Below are positions 8,898 to 16,694 of a stretch of DNA of 64,000 bases, piece by piece (the stretch's first letter is position 1; every line of letters starts with the position of its first letter). The DNA comes from Streptomyces qaidamensis (GTDB taxonomy: Bacteria; Actinomycetota; Actinomycetes; Streptomycetales; Streptomycetaceae): positions 7,812,001-7,876,000 of the forward strand of contig NZ_CP015098.1 in the NCBI RefSeq assembly GCF_001611795.1, read 5' to 3'. Below the pieces are notes generated by a model. The model was not told the DNA's origin, searched no databases, and saw only the letters and a program-made list of their open reading frames with translations. The translations under genes were made by a program, and so were the position numbers.

Positions 8898-9226
8898 CCT
8901 TCGGGACTCTCTTCAACTCCAGCGCGGGGGCCCGGACCTTCGGCCCAGGGAACCCCGGCGGACGGACACGGCCGTGCGCCGGGGCCGGGCCTGTTTCCGC
9001 CATATGGCCAGAGCTGTCCGCTGGGGGCGCGGTTCAGCTTCTGCCCGTGCCCGGGCTGTCCGCCGGGCTTGGGGCCGGCTTCCAAGTCGCGGTCGGGCGG
9101 CTCGGCAGGCCTGCGGGTCGGTCCCCGCCGGCGTGGCCCGGGCCCTGCGCCGGAGCGCGGGCCCGGGTTCGAGCCCGCGGCCCGGCTCATCCGTCCGGCA
9201 ACGGAGCCCGCTGTCGCCGCAGCAGG
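8898..9226. other. Intergenic region between convergent genes, no gene seen
   Basis: About 330 bp of very GC-rich DNA between the transferase gene and the 74-aa gene on the other strand. Apart from the hairpin at 8953-8984 it holds several short G/C inverted repeats. Open frames here are long only because stop codons are rare in such composition; none has a ribosome-binding site or recognisable protein. Confidence 0.6.
8953..8984. terminator. Hairpin, likely terminator of the phosphoesterase/PPTase operon
   Basis: A 13-bp stem (arms 8953-8965 and 8972-8984, one mismatch) with loop ACACGG. There is no T tract, as is usual for Streptomyces terminators. Confidence 0.5.
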
Positions 9227-9451
9227 TCAGGGGCTCGGCTCCGGGCACCAGTTTTCCAGGAGGCGGAAGAACGCCTCCTCGTTGCCGGTCAGTCCGGCGC
9301 GTTCCAGGGCCTGTTCCGCCTCGGCGAGGACCGTGGGCGGGACCAGCGGCGGGCCGCCCTCCACGTCGAAGGCGGCCCGGACGGTGTGCAGCAGCCGCAG
9401 ATAGGCCTGGACGGCGGTGCGTTCACGATCGGTCAGGACGGCGGTGGGCAT
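9227..9451 (-). CDS. Small acidic protein of unknown function, third gene of the XRE/ImmA unit
   Basis: 74 residues from an ATG preceded by GGGGAGAG about 8 bp upstream. The sequence is helical and acidic (LTDRERTAVQAYLRLLHTV, then EAEQALERAGLTGNEEAFF), with no membrane segment, Cys or known motif. It is encoded 157 bp downstream of the ImmA/IrrE-like gene on the same strand, with nothing between that looks coding. The position suggests a partner or accessory of the XRE/ImmA pair, but that is inference. Function unknown. Confidence 0.65.
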   Translation of the reverse strand: MPTAVLTDRERTAVQAYLRLLHTVRAAFDVEGGPPLVPPTVLAEAEQALERAGLTGNEEAFFRLLENWCPEPSP

Positions 9452-9608
9452 CGGTCGGCTCTCCCCGTGTCGGCGTCGTCGGTCCCGCGCCCTCGCGGCG
9501 CGCACGCCCCGCACAGCGGTGGCGCCCCTCCAGCTTGCCGCCCACCACTGACAATCCGGCCCCGCAGCCCTCCGGTTCGCCCGCTCGGCGGAGGCGCACC
9601 GCGCCCCG

Positions 9609-10175
9609 TCAGCCCTGCGGTCCGCGATACCCCAGCGACGCCTCGATCCGCCCCGCCAGATGATCCCGCTGCACCGGCCCCCGCGACGACGAACCGGCGA
9701 GCCAGGCCCGGCACTTGCTGGCGAGCAGCAGGCCGAAGCTCTCGGCCTCCTTCTCGTCGTCGAGGTCGAAGCGGGTGCGCGCGGCGACCTTCAGCACGGT
9801 CGCCTCCAGGTCGGCACCGTCGTCGAGCAGCCGGGCCGCGACGGCGGCACCCTCGACGTGGTGGGAGCAGTGCCCGGCCTTCATGTGCCACAGCTCGTGA
9901 CCCAGGATCACCAACTGATGATCGGGAGCGGTGCGTTCCTCGATCACGACGAGGTCCTGCTCGGCCATGTCCAGCCAGAGCCCGCTGGCGGTCCCGGGCG
10001 GGAACGCGGCCGTTCGGAAGCGGACGGGGCGGCCGCGGCGTCTGCTCATGCCGTCGCACAGGGCGGCGTACAGCTCCTCGGGCCGAGCCGGCGCGGGGAG
10101 GGTCAGCTCCGCGACCAGCTCGCCGCACAGACGGCGCATTTCCTTACCGATGCCCACAGTTCTCCCCACGGTCAC
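9609..10175 (-). CDS. ImmA/IrrE-family metallopeptidase
   Basis: 188 residues if the GTG at 10175 is used; this GTG overlaps the stop of the XRE gene (GTGA). A downstream GTG and an ATG (MRRLCG) are alternatives. The zinc motif HELWH is at residues 93-97, in LVILGHELWHMKAGH, with further acidic and His residues downstream. ImmA/IrrE proteins cleave or inactivate a cognate XRE repressor (ICEBs1 ImmA, Deinococcus IrrE). The cognate XRE gene here is the overlapping one upstream. A toxin-antitoxin type role is also possible, since some COG2856 domains act that way. No secretion signal. Confidence 0.85.
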   Translation of the reverse strand: MTVGRTVGIGKEMRRLCGELVAELTLPAPARPEELYAALCDGMSRRRGRPVRFRTAAFPPGTASGLWLDMAEQDLVVIEERTAPDHQLVILGHELWHMKAGHCSHHVEGAAVAARLLDDGADLEATVLKVAARTRFDLDDEKEAESFGLLLASKCRAWLAGSSSRGPVQRDHLAGRIEASLGYRGPQG

Positions 10176-10831
10176 GACTCGGGCCGCTTGACGCTCTCCA
10201 GGAGCATGTCCAGCCACTCCGCGACCTTGTCGCGGTGCTGGTCGGTGGGCAGTTGCGCGGCCCGCCAGGCGATGCCGCGCACGCCGTGGTCCTGCAGCAG
10301 CCGCTCCAGCGGGTCGTCCGCCGCCGCGGCCGCCTCCCGCTCGCGGTCGGCGAGCTTCTGCAGCAGCTCCTGCTCGGTGTGCTGGAGGGCGCTCACCAGC
10401 GCCTCGGGGTCCTCGGCCGTCAGGAAGCCGGCGTGCACCCGGAAGAACCGCTGGAGGGCGTCGCAGTGCTCCATGGTCGGCCGCCGGTCGCCGTTGATGA
10501 GGGCGCCGGCCTGCTGGCGGGACATGCCCGCACCGTCGGCGATCTCCTGCTGGGTGTACTTGCGGCCGTTGGGCTTGAGCCGGGTCCGGCGCAGCAGGTC
10601 CAGGCGTTGCAGGAACCGGGCCTGAACGTCGGGCTCGCCCGCCGGCCGGCCACTGAGCAGGGCCTTGACGACCGGGTCCGGGACCCCGGAGGCGACGGAG
10701 AGCCGGCCGATGTCGAAGACCTCGGCCTGCGGCACGCCGAGCCGGTCGGCGAGCGCGACGACACGGGAGACGACGGCCGGTAGCACGGCCGTCGGCGTGG
10801 CGCCCGGACCCTCGACGAAGCCACCCGTCAC
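10172..10831 (-). CDS. XRE-family transcriptional regulator
   Basis: 219 residues from GTG 10831, selected because AGGAG lies 8 bp upstream; GTG 10855 upstream is poorly placed. A helix-turn-helix is clear in KYTQQEIADGAGMSRQQAG followed by a Cro-like recognition segment, at about residues 97-130. The N-terminal 90 residues are alpha-helical and of unknown role; the C-terminal 70 are charged and probably a coiled coil (TEQELLQKLADREREAAAA). It overlaps the ImmA/IrrE gene by 4 bp, so the two are co-translated. By analogy it is the repressor that the metallopeptidase inactivates. Confidence 0.85.
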   Translation of the reverse strand: MTGGFVEGPGATPTAVLPAVVSRVVALADRLGVPQAEVFDIGRLSVASGVPDPVVKALLSGRPAGEPDVQARFLQRLDLLRRTRLKPNGRKYTQQEIADGAGMSRQQAGALINGDRRPTMEHCDALQRFFRVHAGFLTAEDPEALVSALQHTEQELLQKLADREREAAAAADDPLERLLQDHGVRGIAWRAAQLPTDQHRDKVAEWLDMLLESVKRPES

Positions 10832-10994
10832 CGACAGATCTCCTACGTGTCTCACAGGCTTCTCACAAGTGGATGCCGTGACCTACCCCCGGCGTGAACT
10901 TCCCGGAGCGTAGCCGGTGCTTCGAACTCACATCCAGGTCTCGCCACAACTGTGGCCAATTTCAGCCGTCAACAGGCATGGAATGCCACGATAG

Positions 10995-11024
10995 TTGACA
11001 CGCCTCAGCCCGGGGCAGCAGGAT
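10995..11024 (+). promoter_or_regulatory. Candidate sigma-HrdB-type promoter for the MmyB-like gene
   Basis: TTGACA (10995-11000), an 18-bp spacer, then CAGGAT (11019-11024), close to the Streptomyces vegetative consensus. It is 47 bp upstream of the start at 11071. Confidence 0.5.
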
Positions 11025-11070
11025 CGGGGCGCCGCGTCAAGGCCGCACAGGCAAGAGGGGTGACCTCCCG

Positions 11071-11730
11071 ATGGCATATCAGGCAGGAGGGCGGCGGCCG
11101 GCACCGCGGCCCGCCCCCGAGACTCCCGAGGCCCAGGCCTACCTGGAGGACTACGCCGGGCTCCTGGAAGGTGTCTCCTTCCCCTCGCTCGTCGTCGACC
11201 ACTGCTGGGACGTGGTGCTGACCAACAGCGCCTTCCGGTCACTTTTCCGTGAGGCGGGCCCGCACCCGACGGCCATGCCGGGCGACAACTTCCTCCGTTT
11301 CGTGCTGTTCCACCCCGACGCCCCCGCGGTGCTCGGCGACCACGAGGCGAGCTGGTGCCTGCCGATGCTCGCGCACTTCGCACGGACGGTGGAGAGCCAC
11401 GGCCCGGACCACGCCCTGCAGGCCATCCGTCGCGACATCGCCCAGGACCCGATCATGGAGGCCGCCTACCGGCACGGCCTGCCGCACTGGATCCGCGCGG
11501 TCGGCGAGGACGCCGTCGAACAGGACGGCGCCGTACGGCCGCTGCTCCACCCGGACCCGCGCCGGGGCCCCACCGAGTGCCGGATCGTCATCGAGACGTC
11601 CAGGACGCTGGAAGAACTGGGCTGCGCCCGCGTCACGTTCGTCCTGCGCGAGACGCGCCGCTCCGCGACCAGGGAGCGCCGCACACGCCGCACCGCCTCC
11701 CACCTGAGGGTCGTCCCCGTGACCGACTGA
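11071..11730 (+). CDS. Orphan MmyB-like ligand-binding-domain protein (no HTH)
   Basis: 219 residues. From about residue 20 to 195 it matches the PAS-like ligand-binding domain normally found at the C-terminus of MmyB/XRE regulators (SFPSLVVDHCWDVVLTNSAF, then GDNFLRFVLFHPDA). The usual N-terminal helix-turn-helix is absent: the protein starts only 20 residues before the domain, and the upstream DNA is non-coding. The last 30 residues are very basic (RETRRSATRERRTRRTAS), a possible nucleic-acid or partner contact. It is divergent from the XRE/ImmA operon across about 240 bp, so it may sense a ligand or fatty acid and work through another regulator; that is inference. Confidence 0.75.
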   Translation: MAYQAGGRRPAPRPAPETPEAQAYLEDYAGLLEGVSFPSLVVDHCWDVVLTNSAFRSLFREAGPHPTAMPGDNFLRFVLFHPDAPAVLGDHEASWCLPMLAHFARTVESHGPDHALQAIRRDIAQDPIMEAAYRHGLPHWIRAVGEDAVEQDGAVRPLLHPDPRRGPTECRIVIETSRTLEELGCARVTFVLRETRRSATRERRTRRTASHLRVVPVTD

Positions 11731-11801
11731 CCGCTCCCGCGCGGTCGGCCGACCCGTGCCGCGCCATTCCCAGAGTCTGTGGTGTGTGACATAGTACTGA
11801 C

Positions 11802-12956
11802 GTGAGCGAGTCGCTGACCTGCGATGTCGTGGTGGTGGGAGCCGGTGTCGTCGGCGCCGCCACCGCCCTGTACGCGGCCCGCGCGGGCCTGGACACCGTC
11901 GTGGTGGACCGGGGACCGGTGGCCGGCGGTACGACCGGAGCGGGGGAGGGGAACCTCCTCGTCTCCGACAAGGAACCCGGGCCGGAGCTCGAACTGGCCC
12001 TGCTGTCCGCCCGGCTGTGGGCCGCACTGGCCCGGGAGGGCCTGCGCGAGGCCGTCGAGTACGAGGCCAAGGGCGGTGTCGTCGTCGCCGGCACGGACCG
12101 GGCCCTGGCCGGGCTGGAGAAGCTCGCCGCCGAGCAGCGCGCGGCCGGGGCCGAGGCGGTCCCGGTGCCGCCCGACCGGCTCACCGACCTGGAGCCGTAT
12201 CTGGCCCCCGGCCTCGCGGGCGGCATGCACTACCCGCAGGACGCCCAGGTGATGCCCGCCCTCGCGGCGGCGCACCTGCTGCGCGCCTCGAAGGCCCGGG
12301 TGCTCACCGGCCGGGAGGTGACCGGGGTCCTGCGCGGCCCGGGCGGTGCGGTGCGCGGTGTGCGTACCGGCCGGGGCGACCTCCACGCCCCCGCGGTCGT
12401 CAACGCGGCCGGCACCTGGGGCGGTGAGGTCGCGGCCCGCGCCGGAGTGTCCCTTCCGGTGCTGCCCCGGAGGGGTTTCGTCCTGGTCACCGAACCGCTG
12501 CCGCCCCGCATCCGGCACAAGGTGTACGCCGCCGACTACGTGGCCGACGTCGCGAGCGACTCCGCGGCGCTGCAGACCTCCCCGGTCGTGGAGGGCACCC
12601 CGGCCGGGCCGGTCCTCATCGGCGCCAGCCGCGAACGGGTCGGCTTCGAACGGTCGCTGTCGCTCCCGGCGGTGCGCGCGCTGGCGGCCGGGGCGACCGA
12701 GCTGTTCCCGTTCCTCGCCGGAGTCCGTGTGATGCGGACGTACGCCGGCTTCCGGCCGTATCTGCCGGACCACCTGCCCGCGATCGGCCCCGACCCGCGG
12801 GCGCCCGGGCTCTTCCACGCCTGTGGGCACGAGGGCGCGGGCATCGGGCTCGCCACCGGCACCGGGCATCTGATCGCCCAGGTGCTGACCGGGCGCACGC
12901 CCGATCTGGACCTCGGCCCGTTCCGGCCCGACCGCTTCACCGAGGAGCCCGAGTGA
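11802..12956 (+). CDS. FAD-dependent amine oxidoreductase, DAO-type subunit of a hydroxyproline/proline dehydrogenase complex
   Basis: 384 residues. It opens with the FAD-binding motif VVVVGAGVVGAATALYAAR (residues 9-27) and continues with the DAO fold to GLATGTGHL near the end. Proteins of this family oxidise D- or secondary amino acids. The next two genes encode a small [2Fe-2S] protein and an FAD/NAD oxidoreductase with a Cys cluster, the usual three-subunit make-up of membrane-associated D-hydroxyproline dehydrogenase. With the downstream lyase and epimerase this suggests oxidation of cis-4-hydroxy-D-proline. The GTG start has CATAGT 6 bp upstream and no ribosome-binding site, so a leaderless mRNA is possible. 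Its end overlaps the next gene (GTGA). Confidence 0.85.
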   Translation: MSESLTCDVVVVGAGVVGAATALYAARAGLDTVVVDRGPVAGGTTGAGEGNLLVSDKEPGPELELALLSARLWAALAREGLREAVEYEAKGGVVVAGTDRALAGLEKLAAEQRAAGAEAVPVPPDRLTDLEPYLAPGLAGGMHYPQDAQVMPALAAAHLLRASKARVLTGREVTGVLRGPGGAVRGVRTGRGDLHAPAVVNAAGTWGGEVAARAGVSLPVLPRRGFVLVTEPLPPRIRHKVYAADYVADVASDSAALQTSPVVEGTPAGPVLIGASRERVGFERSLSLPAVRALAAGATELFPFLAGVRVMRTYAGFRPYLPDHLPAIGPDPRAPGLFHACGHEGAGIGLATGTGHLIAQVLTGRTPDLDLGPFRPDRFTEEPE

Positions 12957-13408
12957 ACCCGTTGGAGCTGGCCGGGGCCAGGCCCGGCCCCGCGTTCACG
13001 GTCACGTTCGACGGGCGGCCGGTCGAGGCGCTGCCCGGGCAGACGGTCGCCGCCGTGCTGTGGGCGGCAGGGGCGACCGCGTGGCGTTCCACCCGGGGCA
13101 CGGGCCGTCCACGCGGGGTGTTCTGCGGGATCGGCGTCTGCTTCGACTGCCTGGTGACCGTCAACGGCCGCCCCAACCAACGGGCTTGCCTGGTGCCGGT
13201 GCGGCCGGGGGACGAGATCGGCACGCAGGACGGCACGGGGTATGGGGAGACCGGTATCCAGGACGGTACCGGCCACGAGGGGAACGGCGCTCAGGACGGT
13301 ACCGGCCACGGGGGGAACGGTGCTCAGGACGGTACCGGCCACGGGGGGAACGGTGCTCAGGACGGTACCGGCCACGGGGAGACCGAGGAGGCGCGCCATG
13401 GGGACTGA
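12953..13408 (+). CDS. [2Fe-2S]-binding small subunit of the dehydrogenase, with a repeat-extended C-terminus
   Basis: 151 residues. Residues 15-90 form a plant-type ferredoxin-like domain with four cluster cysteines, Cys58, Cys63, Cys66 and Cys79 (FCGIGVCFDC). This is the HcnA-like small subunit of heteromeric amine dehydrogenases and passes electrons between the FAD subunits. Family members usually end near residue 95. Here about 50 extra residues follow, built from an 11-residue repeat, DGTGHGGNGAQ, encoded by a 33-bp tandem repeat. GTG overlaps the previous stop, and the last 11 bp overlap the next gene. Confidence 0.88.
   Translation: MNPLELAGARPGPAFTVTFDGRPVEALPGQTVAAVLWAAGATAWRSTRGTGRPRGVFCGIGVCFDCLVTVNGRPNQRACLVPVRPGDEIGTQDGTGYGETGIQDGTGHEGNGAQDGTGHGGNGAQDGTGHGGNGAQDGTGHGETEEARHGD
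13229..13381 (+). repeat. 33-bp minisatellite inside the [2Fe-2S] subunit gene
   Basis: Units start at 13229 (degenerate), 13262, 13295, 13328 and 13361 (partial). Units 3 and 4 are identical and unit 2 differs at two bases. Each 33-bp unit begins GACGGTACCGGCCACGGGG and encodes 11 residues, so expansion or loss keeps the frame. Confidence 0.93.
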
Positions 13409-14762
13409 CCTCGCCGTGATCGGCGCCGGACCGGCCGGGCTCGCCGCCGCCCTGGCGGCCTCCGCGCGCGGCGTACGGGTCACGGTCCTCGACGCCGCGA
13501 CGCAACCCGGCGGGCAGTTCTACCGGCAGCCCGCCGCAGAACTCGGCGCCAGGAGGCCCGAGGCGCTGCACCACGGGTGGCGGACCTGGGAGCGGCTGCG
13601 GGACGGGCTCGCCGCCAGTGCGGTGCGCGTCCTGACGGACCACCACGTGTGGTGCGTGGAGCGCACGCCGGACGGCTTCACCGTGCACGCCCTGCTCGGA
13701 CCGGAGCAGGAGGAGTCCGTCGAGGTGCACGCCCGCGCCGTGCTCCTGGCCACCGGCGGCTACGAGCAGGTGCTGCCCTTCCCCGGCTGGACGCTCCCGG
13801 GCGTCGTCACGGCCGGGGGAGCCCAGGCCATGCTCAAGGGCGGGCTCGTGGTGCCGGGGCACCGAGCGGTGGTGGCCGGGACCGGGCCGCTGCTGCTGCC
13901 CGTGGCGACCGGGCTCGCGGCGGCAGGCGTCGAGGTCGCCGCGCTCGTCGAGTCCACCGACCCCAAGCGCCTCGCCCGGCATGCCCCCGCCCTGGCGGGC
14001 AAGCTCCCCGAGGGCGTCGGACACGCCGCCGGGCTGCTGCGCCACCGCGTCCCGGTCCTCACCCGGCACACCGTCGTCCGCGCCCACGGCGACGACCGGC
14101 TGACCGGTGTCACCGTCGCCGCCCTCGACGCCGACGGGCACGTCCGGCCCGGCACCGGACGGCACCTGCCCTGCGACACCCTCGCCGCCGGCCACGGCAT
14201 GCTGCCGCACACCGACCTCGCCGAGAGCCTCGGCTGCCGCCTCGACGGGCTCGCTGTGGCCGTCGACACCGAACAGCGCACGGACGTGCCCGGCGTGTGG
14301 GCGGCCGGCGAGGCCACCGGCATCGGCGGCGCCGCCCTTTCCCTCGCAGAAGGACACATCGCCGGCTGCTCCGCCGCCGCCCACCTGCACGGCACCGCCC
14401 CCGGCCCGGCCCCCGCCGCCCTCAAGGCCCGTACGGCGCTCCAGCGGTCCGCAGCCGCCCTCGGCTCCGCCTGCGCGCCGCCCCCGCACTGGCCCGAGCA
14501 ACTCACCGACGACACCGTGGTCTGCCGCTGCGAGGAGGTCACCGCCGGGTCCGTGCGCGAGGCCCTGGACCTCGGGGCGGGCGACGAACGCACCGTGAAG
14601 CTGCTCACCCGGGCCGGGATGGGCTGGTGCCAGGGCCGGATGTGCGGCACCGCCGTCGCCGGTCTCGCCGGCTGCGCACCCACCCCGGCCAAGCGCCCGT
14701 TCGCCCGTCCCGTGCCGCTCGGCGTCCTCGCCCGGCAACACACCCAGGAGGGATTGTCATGA
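13398..14762 (+). CDS. FAD/NAD(P)-dependent oxidoreductase with C-terminal [2Fe-2S] domain, large subunit of the dehydrogenase
   Basis: 454 residues from ATG 13398, with GAGGAG 7 bp upstream; longer open frames upstream are produced by the minisatellite. FAD-binding GAGPAGLAAAL is at residues 8-18 and a second dinucleotide fold lies near residue 155. The C-terminal part carries a BFD-like cluster motif, CRCEEV near residue 377 and WCQGRMCG near residue 412. It corresponds to the HcnB/OoxA-type subunit of amine dehydrogenases. Together with the two preceding genes it would form the D-hydroxyproline (or D-proline-type) dehydrogenase. The stop overlaps the next start (ATGA). Confidence 0.88.
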   Translation: MGTDLAVIGAGPAGLAAALAASARGVRVTVLDAATQPGGQFYRQPAAELGARRPEALHHGWRTWERLRDGLAASAVRVLTDHHVWCVERTPDGFTVHALLGPEQEESVEVHARAVLLATGGYEQVLPFPGWTLPGVVTAGGAQAMLKGGLVVPGHRAVVAGTGPLLLPVATGLAAAGVEVAALVESTDPKRLARHAPALAGKLPEGVGHAAGLLRHRVPVLTRHTVVRAHGDDRLTGVTVAALDADGHVRPGTGRHLPCDTLAAGHGMLPHTDLAESLGCRLDGLAVAVDTEQRTDVPGVWAAGEATGIGGAALSLAEGHIAGCSAAAHLHGTAPGPAPAALKARTALQRSAAALGSACAPPPHWPEQLTDDTVVCRCEEVTAGSVREALDLGAGDERTVKLLTRAGMGWCQGRMCGTAVAGLAGCAPTPAKRPFARPVPLGVLARQHTQEGLS

Positions 14763-15649
14763 CCGACCACCACCCCTGGCGCGGCGTCCTCGTCGCCACC
14801 GCGCTCCCCCTGAACGACGACCTGTCCGTCGACCACGACAAGTACGCCGAGCACTGCGCCTGGCTCGTCGAGAACGGCTGCGACGGCGTCGTGCCCAACG
14901 GCTCCCTCGGCGAGTACCAGGTACTCACCCCCGAGGAACGGGCCCGGGTCGTCGAGACGGCCGTCGCCGCCATCGGCGGGGAGCGCGTGATGCCCGGCGT
15001 CGCCGCGTACGGGTCCGCCGAGGCCCGGCGCTGGGCCGAACAGGCCGGGGAGGCCGGCTGCCGCGCGGTGATGCTGCTGCCGCCGAACGCCTACCGCGCC
15101 GATGAGCGCTCCGTCCTCGCCCACTACGCCGAGGTCGCCCGGTCGGGCCTGCCGGTCGTCGCGTACAACAACCCCATCGACACCAAGGTCGACCTCGTGC
15201 CCGAGCTGCTCGCCCGGCTGCACGGCGAGGGGTACATCCGCGGCGTCAAGGAGTTCTCGGGCGATGTCCGTCGCGCTTACCGGATCGCCGAACTCGCCCC
15301 CGGACTGGACCTCCTGATCGGCGCGGACGACGTCCTGCTGGAGCTGGCCGTCGCCGGCGCCAAGGGCTGGGTGGCGGGCTACCCGAACGCGCTGCCCCGC
15401 GCCTGCGTCGAGCTGTACCGGGCCGCCACCGGCGGTGACATCGGCACGGCGCTGCCCCTGTACCGGCAACTGCATCCGCTGCTGCGCTGGGACTCCCAGG
15501 TGGAGTTCGTCCAGGCCATCAAGCTGTCCATGGACATCGCAGGCCGCCGCGGCGGGCCCTGCCGCCCGCCCCGCGCCGCGCTGCTGCCCGGGCAGGAAGC
15601 GGCGGTCCGCACCGCCACGGAGAAGGCCCTCGCGGCCGGACTGGGCTGA
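14759..15649 (+). CDS. DapA-family lyase/deaminase, probable 1-pyrroline-4-hydroxy-2-carboxylate deaminase
   Basis: 296 residues, normal for the dihydrodipicolinate synthase family. The Schiff-base lysine is Lys164 in GVKEFSGD and the supporting tyrosine is Tyr136 in AYNNP. Family members split or dehydrate alpha-keto acids. In hydroxyproline catabolism the homologue converts pyrroline-4-hydroxy-2-carboxylate to alpha-ketoglutarate semialdehyde and ammonia; the flanking dehydrogenase and epimerase genes make this the best assignment. The ATG overlaps the previous stop by ATGA. No alpha-ketoglutarate semialdehyde dehydrogenase lies nearby, so the last step must be encoded elsewhere. Confidence 0.85.
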   Translation: MTDHHPWRGVLVATALPLNDDLSVDHDKYAEHCAWLVENGCDGVVPNGSLGEYQVLTPEERARVVETAVAAIGGERVMPGVAAYGSAEARRWAEQAGEAGCRAVMLLPPNAYRADERSVLAHYAEVARSGLPVVAYNNPIDTKVDLVPELLARLHGEGYIRGVKEFSGDVRRAYRIAELAPGLDLLIGADDVLLELAVAGAKGWVAGYPNALPRACVELYRAATGGDIGTALPLYRQLHPLLRWDSQVEFVQAIKLSMDIAGRRGGPCRPPRAALLPGQEAAVRTATEKALAAGLG

Positions 15650-15654
15650 GGACC

Positions 15655-16656
15655 ATGCGCAGCAAACTCGCCCTGCACGCCGTCGACTCGCACACCGAGG
15701 GCATGCCGACCCGCGTGATCACCGGCGGCATCGGCACCGTCCCCGGCGCCACCATGAACGAACGTCGGCTGTGGTTCCGCGAACACCGCGACGACATCAA
15801 GCAGTTGCTGATGAACGAGCCACGCGGCCACTCCGCAATGAGCGGCGCGATCCTCCAGCCCCCGACCCGGCCCGACTGCGACTGGGGCGTCGTCTACATC
15901 GAGGTCTCCGGCTATCTGCCCATGTGCGGGCACGGCACCATCGGCGTGGCGACCGTCCTCGTAGAGACCGGCATGGTCGAGGTCGTCGAGCCGGTCACCA
16001 CCATCAGGCTGGACACCCCGGCGGGCCCGGTCGTCGCCGAGGTGGCCGTCGAGGACGGAGCGGCCACCTCGGTCACCCTGCGGAACGTGCCCTCCTTCGC
16101 CGCCGGCCTCGACCGCGAGGCCACCCTCGCCGACGGCCGGACGGTGACGTACGACCTGGCCTTCGGCGGCAACTTCTACGCCATCCTGCCGCTGGAGCAG
16201 TTCGGCCTGCCGTTCGACCGGTCCCGCAAGGACGAGATCCTCGCGGCCGGCCTGTCCCTCATGGCCGCCGTCAACGCCGAGGACCCGCCCATCCACCCGG
16301 AGGACCCCTCCATCCACGGCCTCCACCACGTCTACCTGGCCGCCCCCGGCTCGACCGCCCGCCACTCCCGGCACGCCATGGCCATCCACCCCGGCTGGTT
16401 CGACCGCTCGCCCTGCGGCACCGGCACCAGTGCCCGCATGGCACAGCTGCACGCACGCGGCGAACTCCCGCTGCACACCGAGTTCCTGAACGAGTCCTTC
16501 ATCGGAACCCGCTTCACCGGCAGACTGCTCGGCACGACCGAGGTCGCCGGCCACCCGGCCGTGCTGCCCAGCTTCACCGGCCGAGCCTGGATCACCGGCA
16601 CCGCCCAGTACCTGCTGGACCCCGAGGACCCGTTCCCGGCGGGATTCGTCCTGTAG
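15655..16656 (+). CDS. Proline racemase-family enzyme, probable 4-hydroxyproline 2-epimerase
   Basis: 333 residues. Both catalytic cysteines are present: Cys91 in MCGHGTIG and Cys254 in SPCGTGTSARMA. Two Cys mark the racemase/epimerase branch, whereas the dehydratase branch has Thr in the second site. The enzyme would convert trans-4-hydroxy-L-proline to cis-4-hydroxy-D-proline, the first step before the three-subunit dehydrogenase. It begins 5 bp after the lyase gene. Proline racemase is the alternative activity, and the operon context favours hydroxyproline. Confidence 0.88.
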   Translation: MRSKLALHAVDSHTEGMPTRVITGGIGTVPGATMNERRLWFREHRDDIKQLLMNEPRGHSAMSGAILQPPTRPDCDWGVVYIEVSGYLPMCGHGTIGVATVLVETGMVEVVEPVTTIRLDTPAGPVVAEVAVEDGAATSVTLRNVPSFAAGLDREATLADGRTVTYDLAFGGNFYAILPLEQFGLPFDRSRKDEILAAGLSLMAAVNAEDPPIHPEDPSIHGLHHVYLAAPGSTARHSRHAMAIHPGWFDRSPCGTGTSARMAQLHARGELPLHTEFLNESFIGTRFTGRLLGTTEVAGHPAVLPSFTGRAWITGTAQYLLDPEDPFPAGFVL

Positions 16657-16694
16657 ACACGCACGTGAGGCACGAGAGAGGAACCCCGACCGTC

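Noticed and set aside
13229..13381. Possible CRISPR-like array
   Set aside because: The 33-bp units are directly adjacent with no spacers and lie in frame inside a protein gene.
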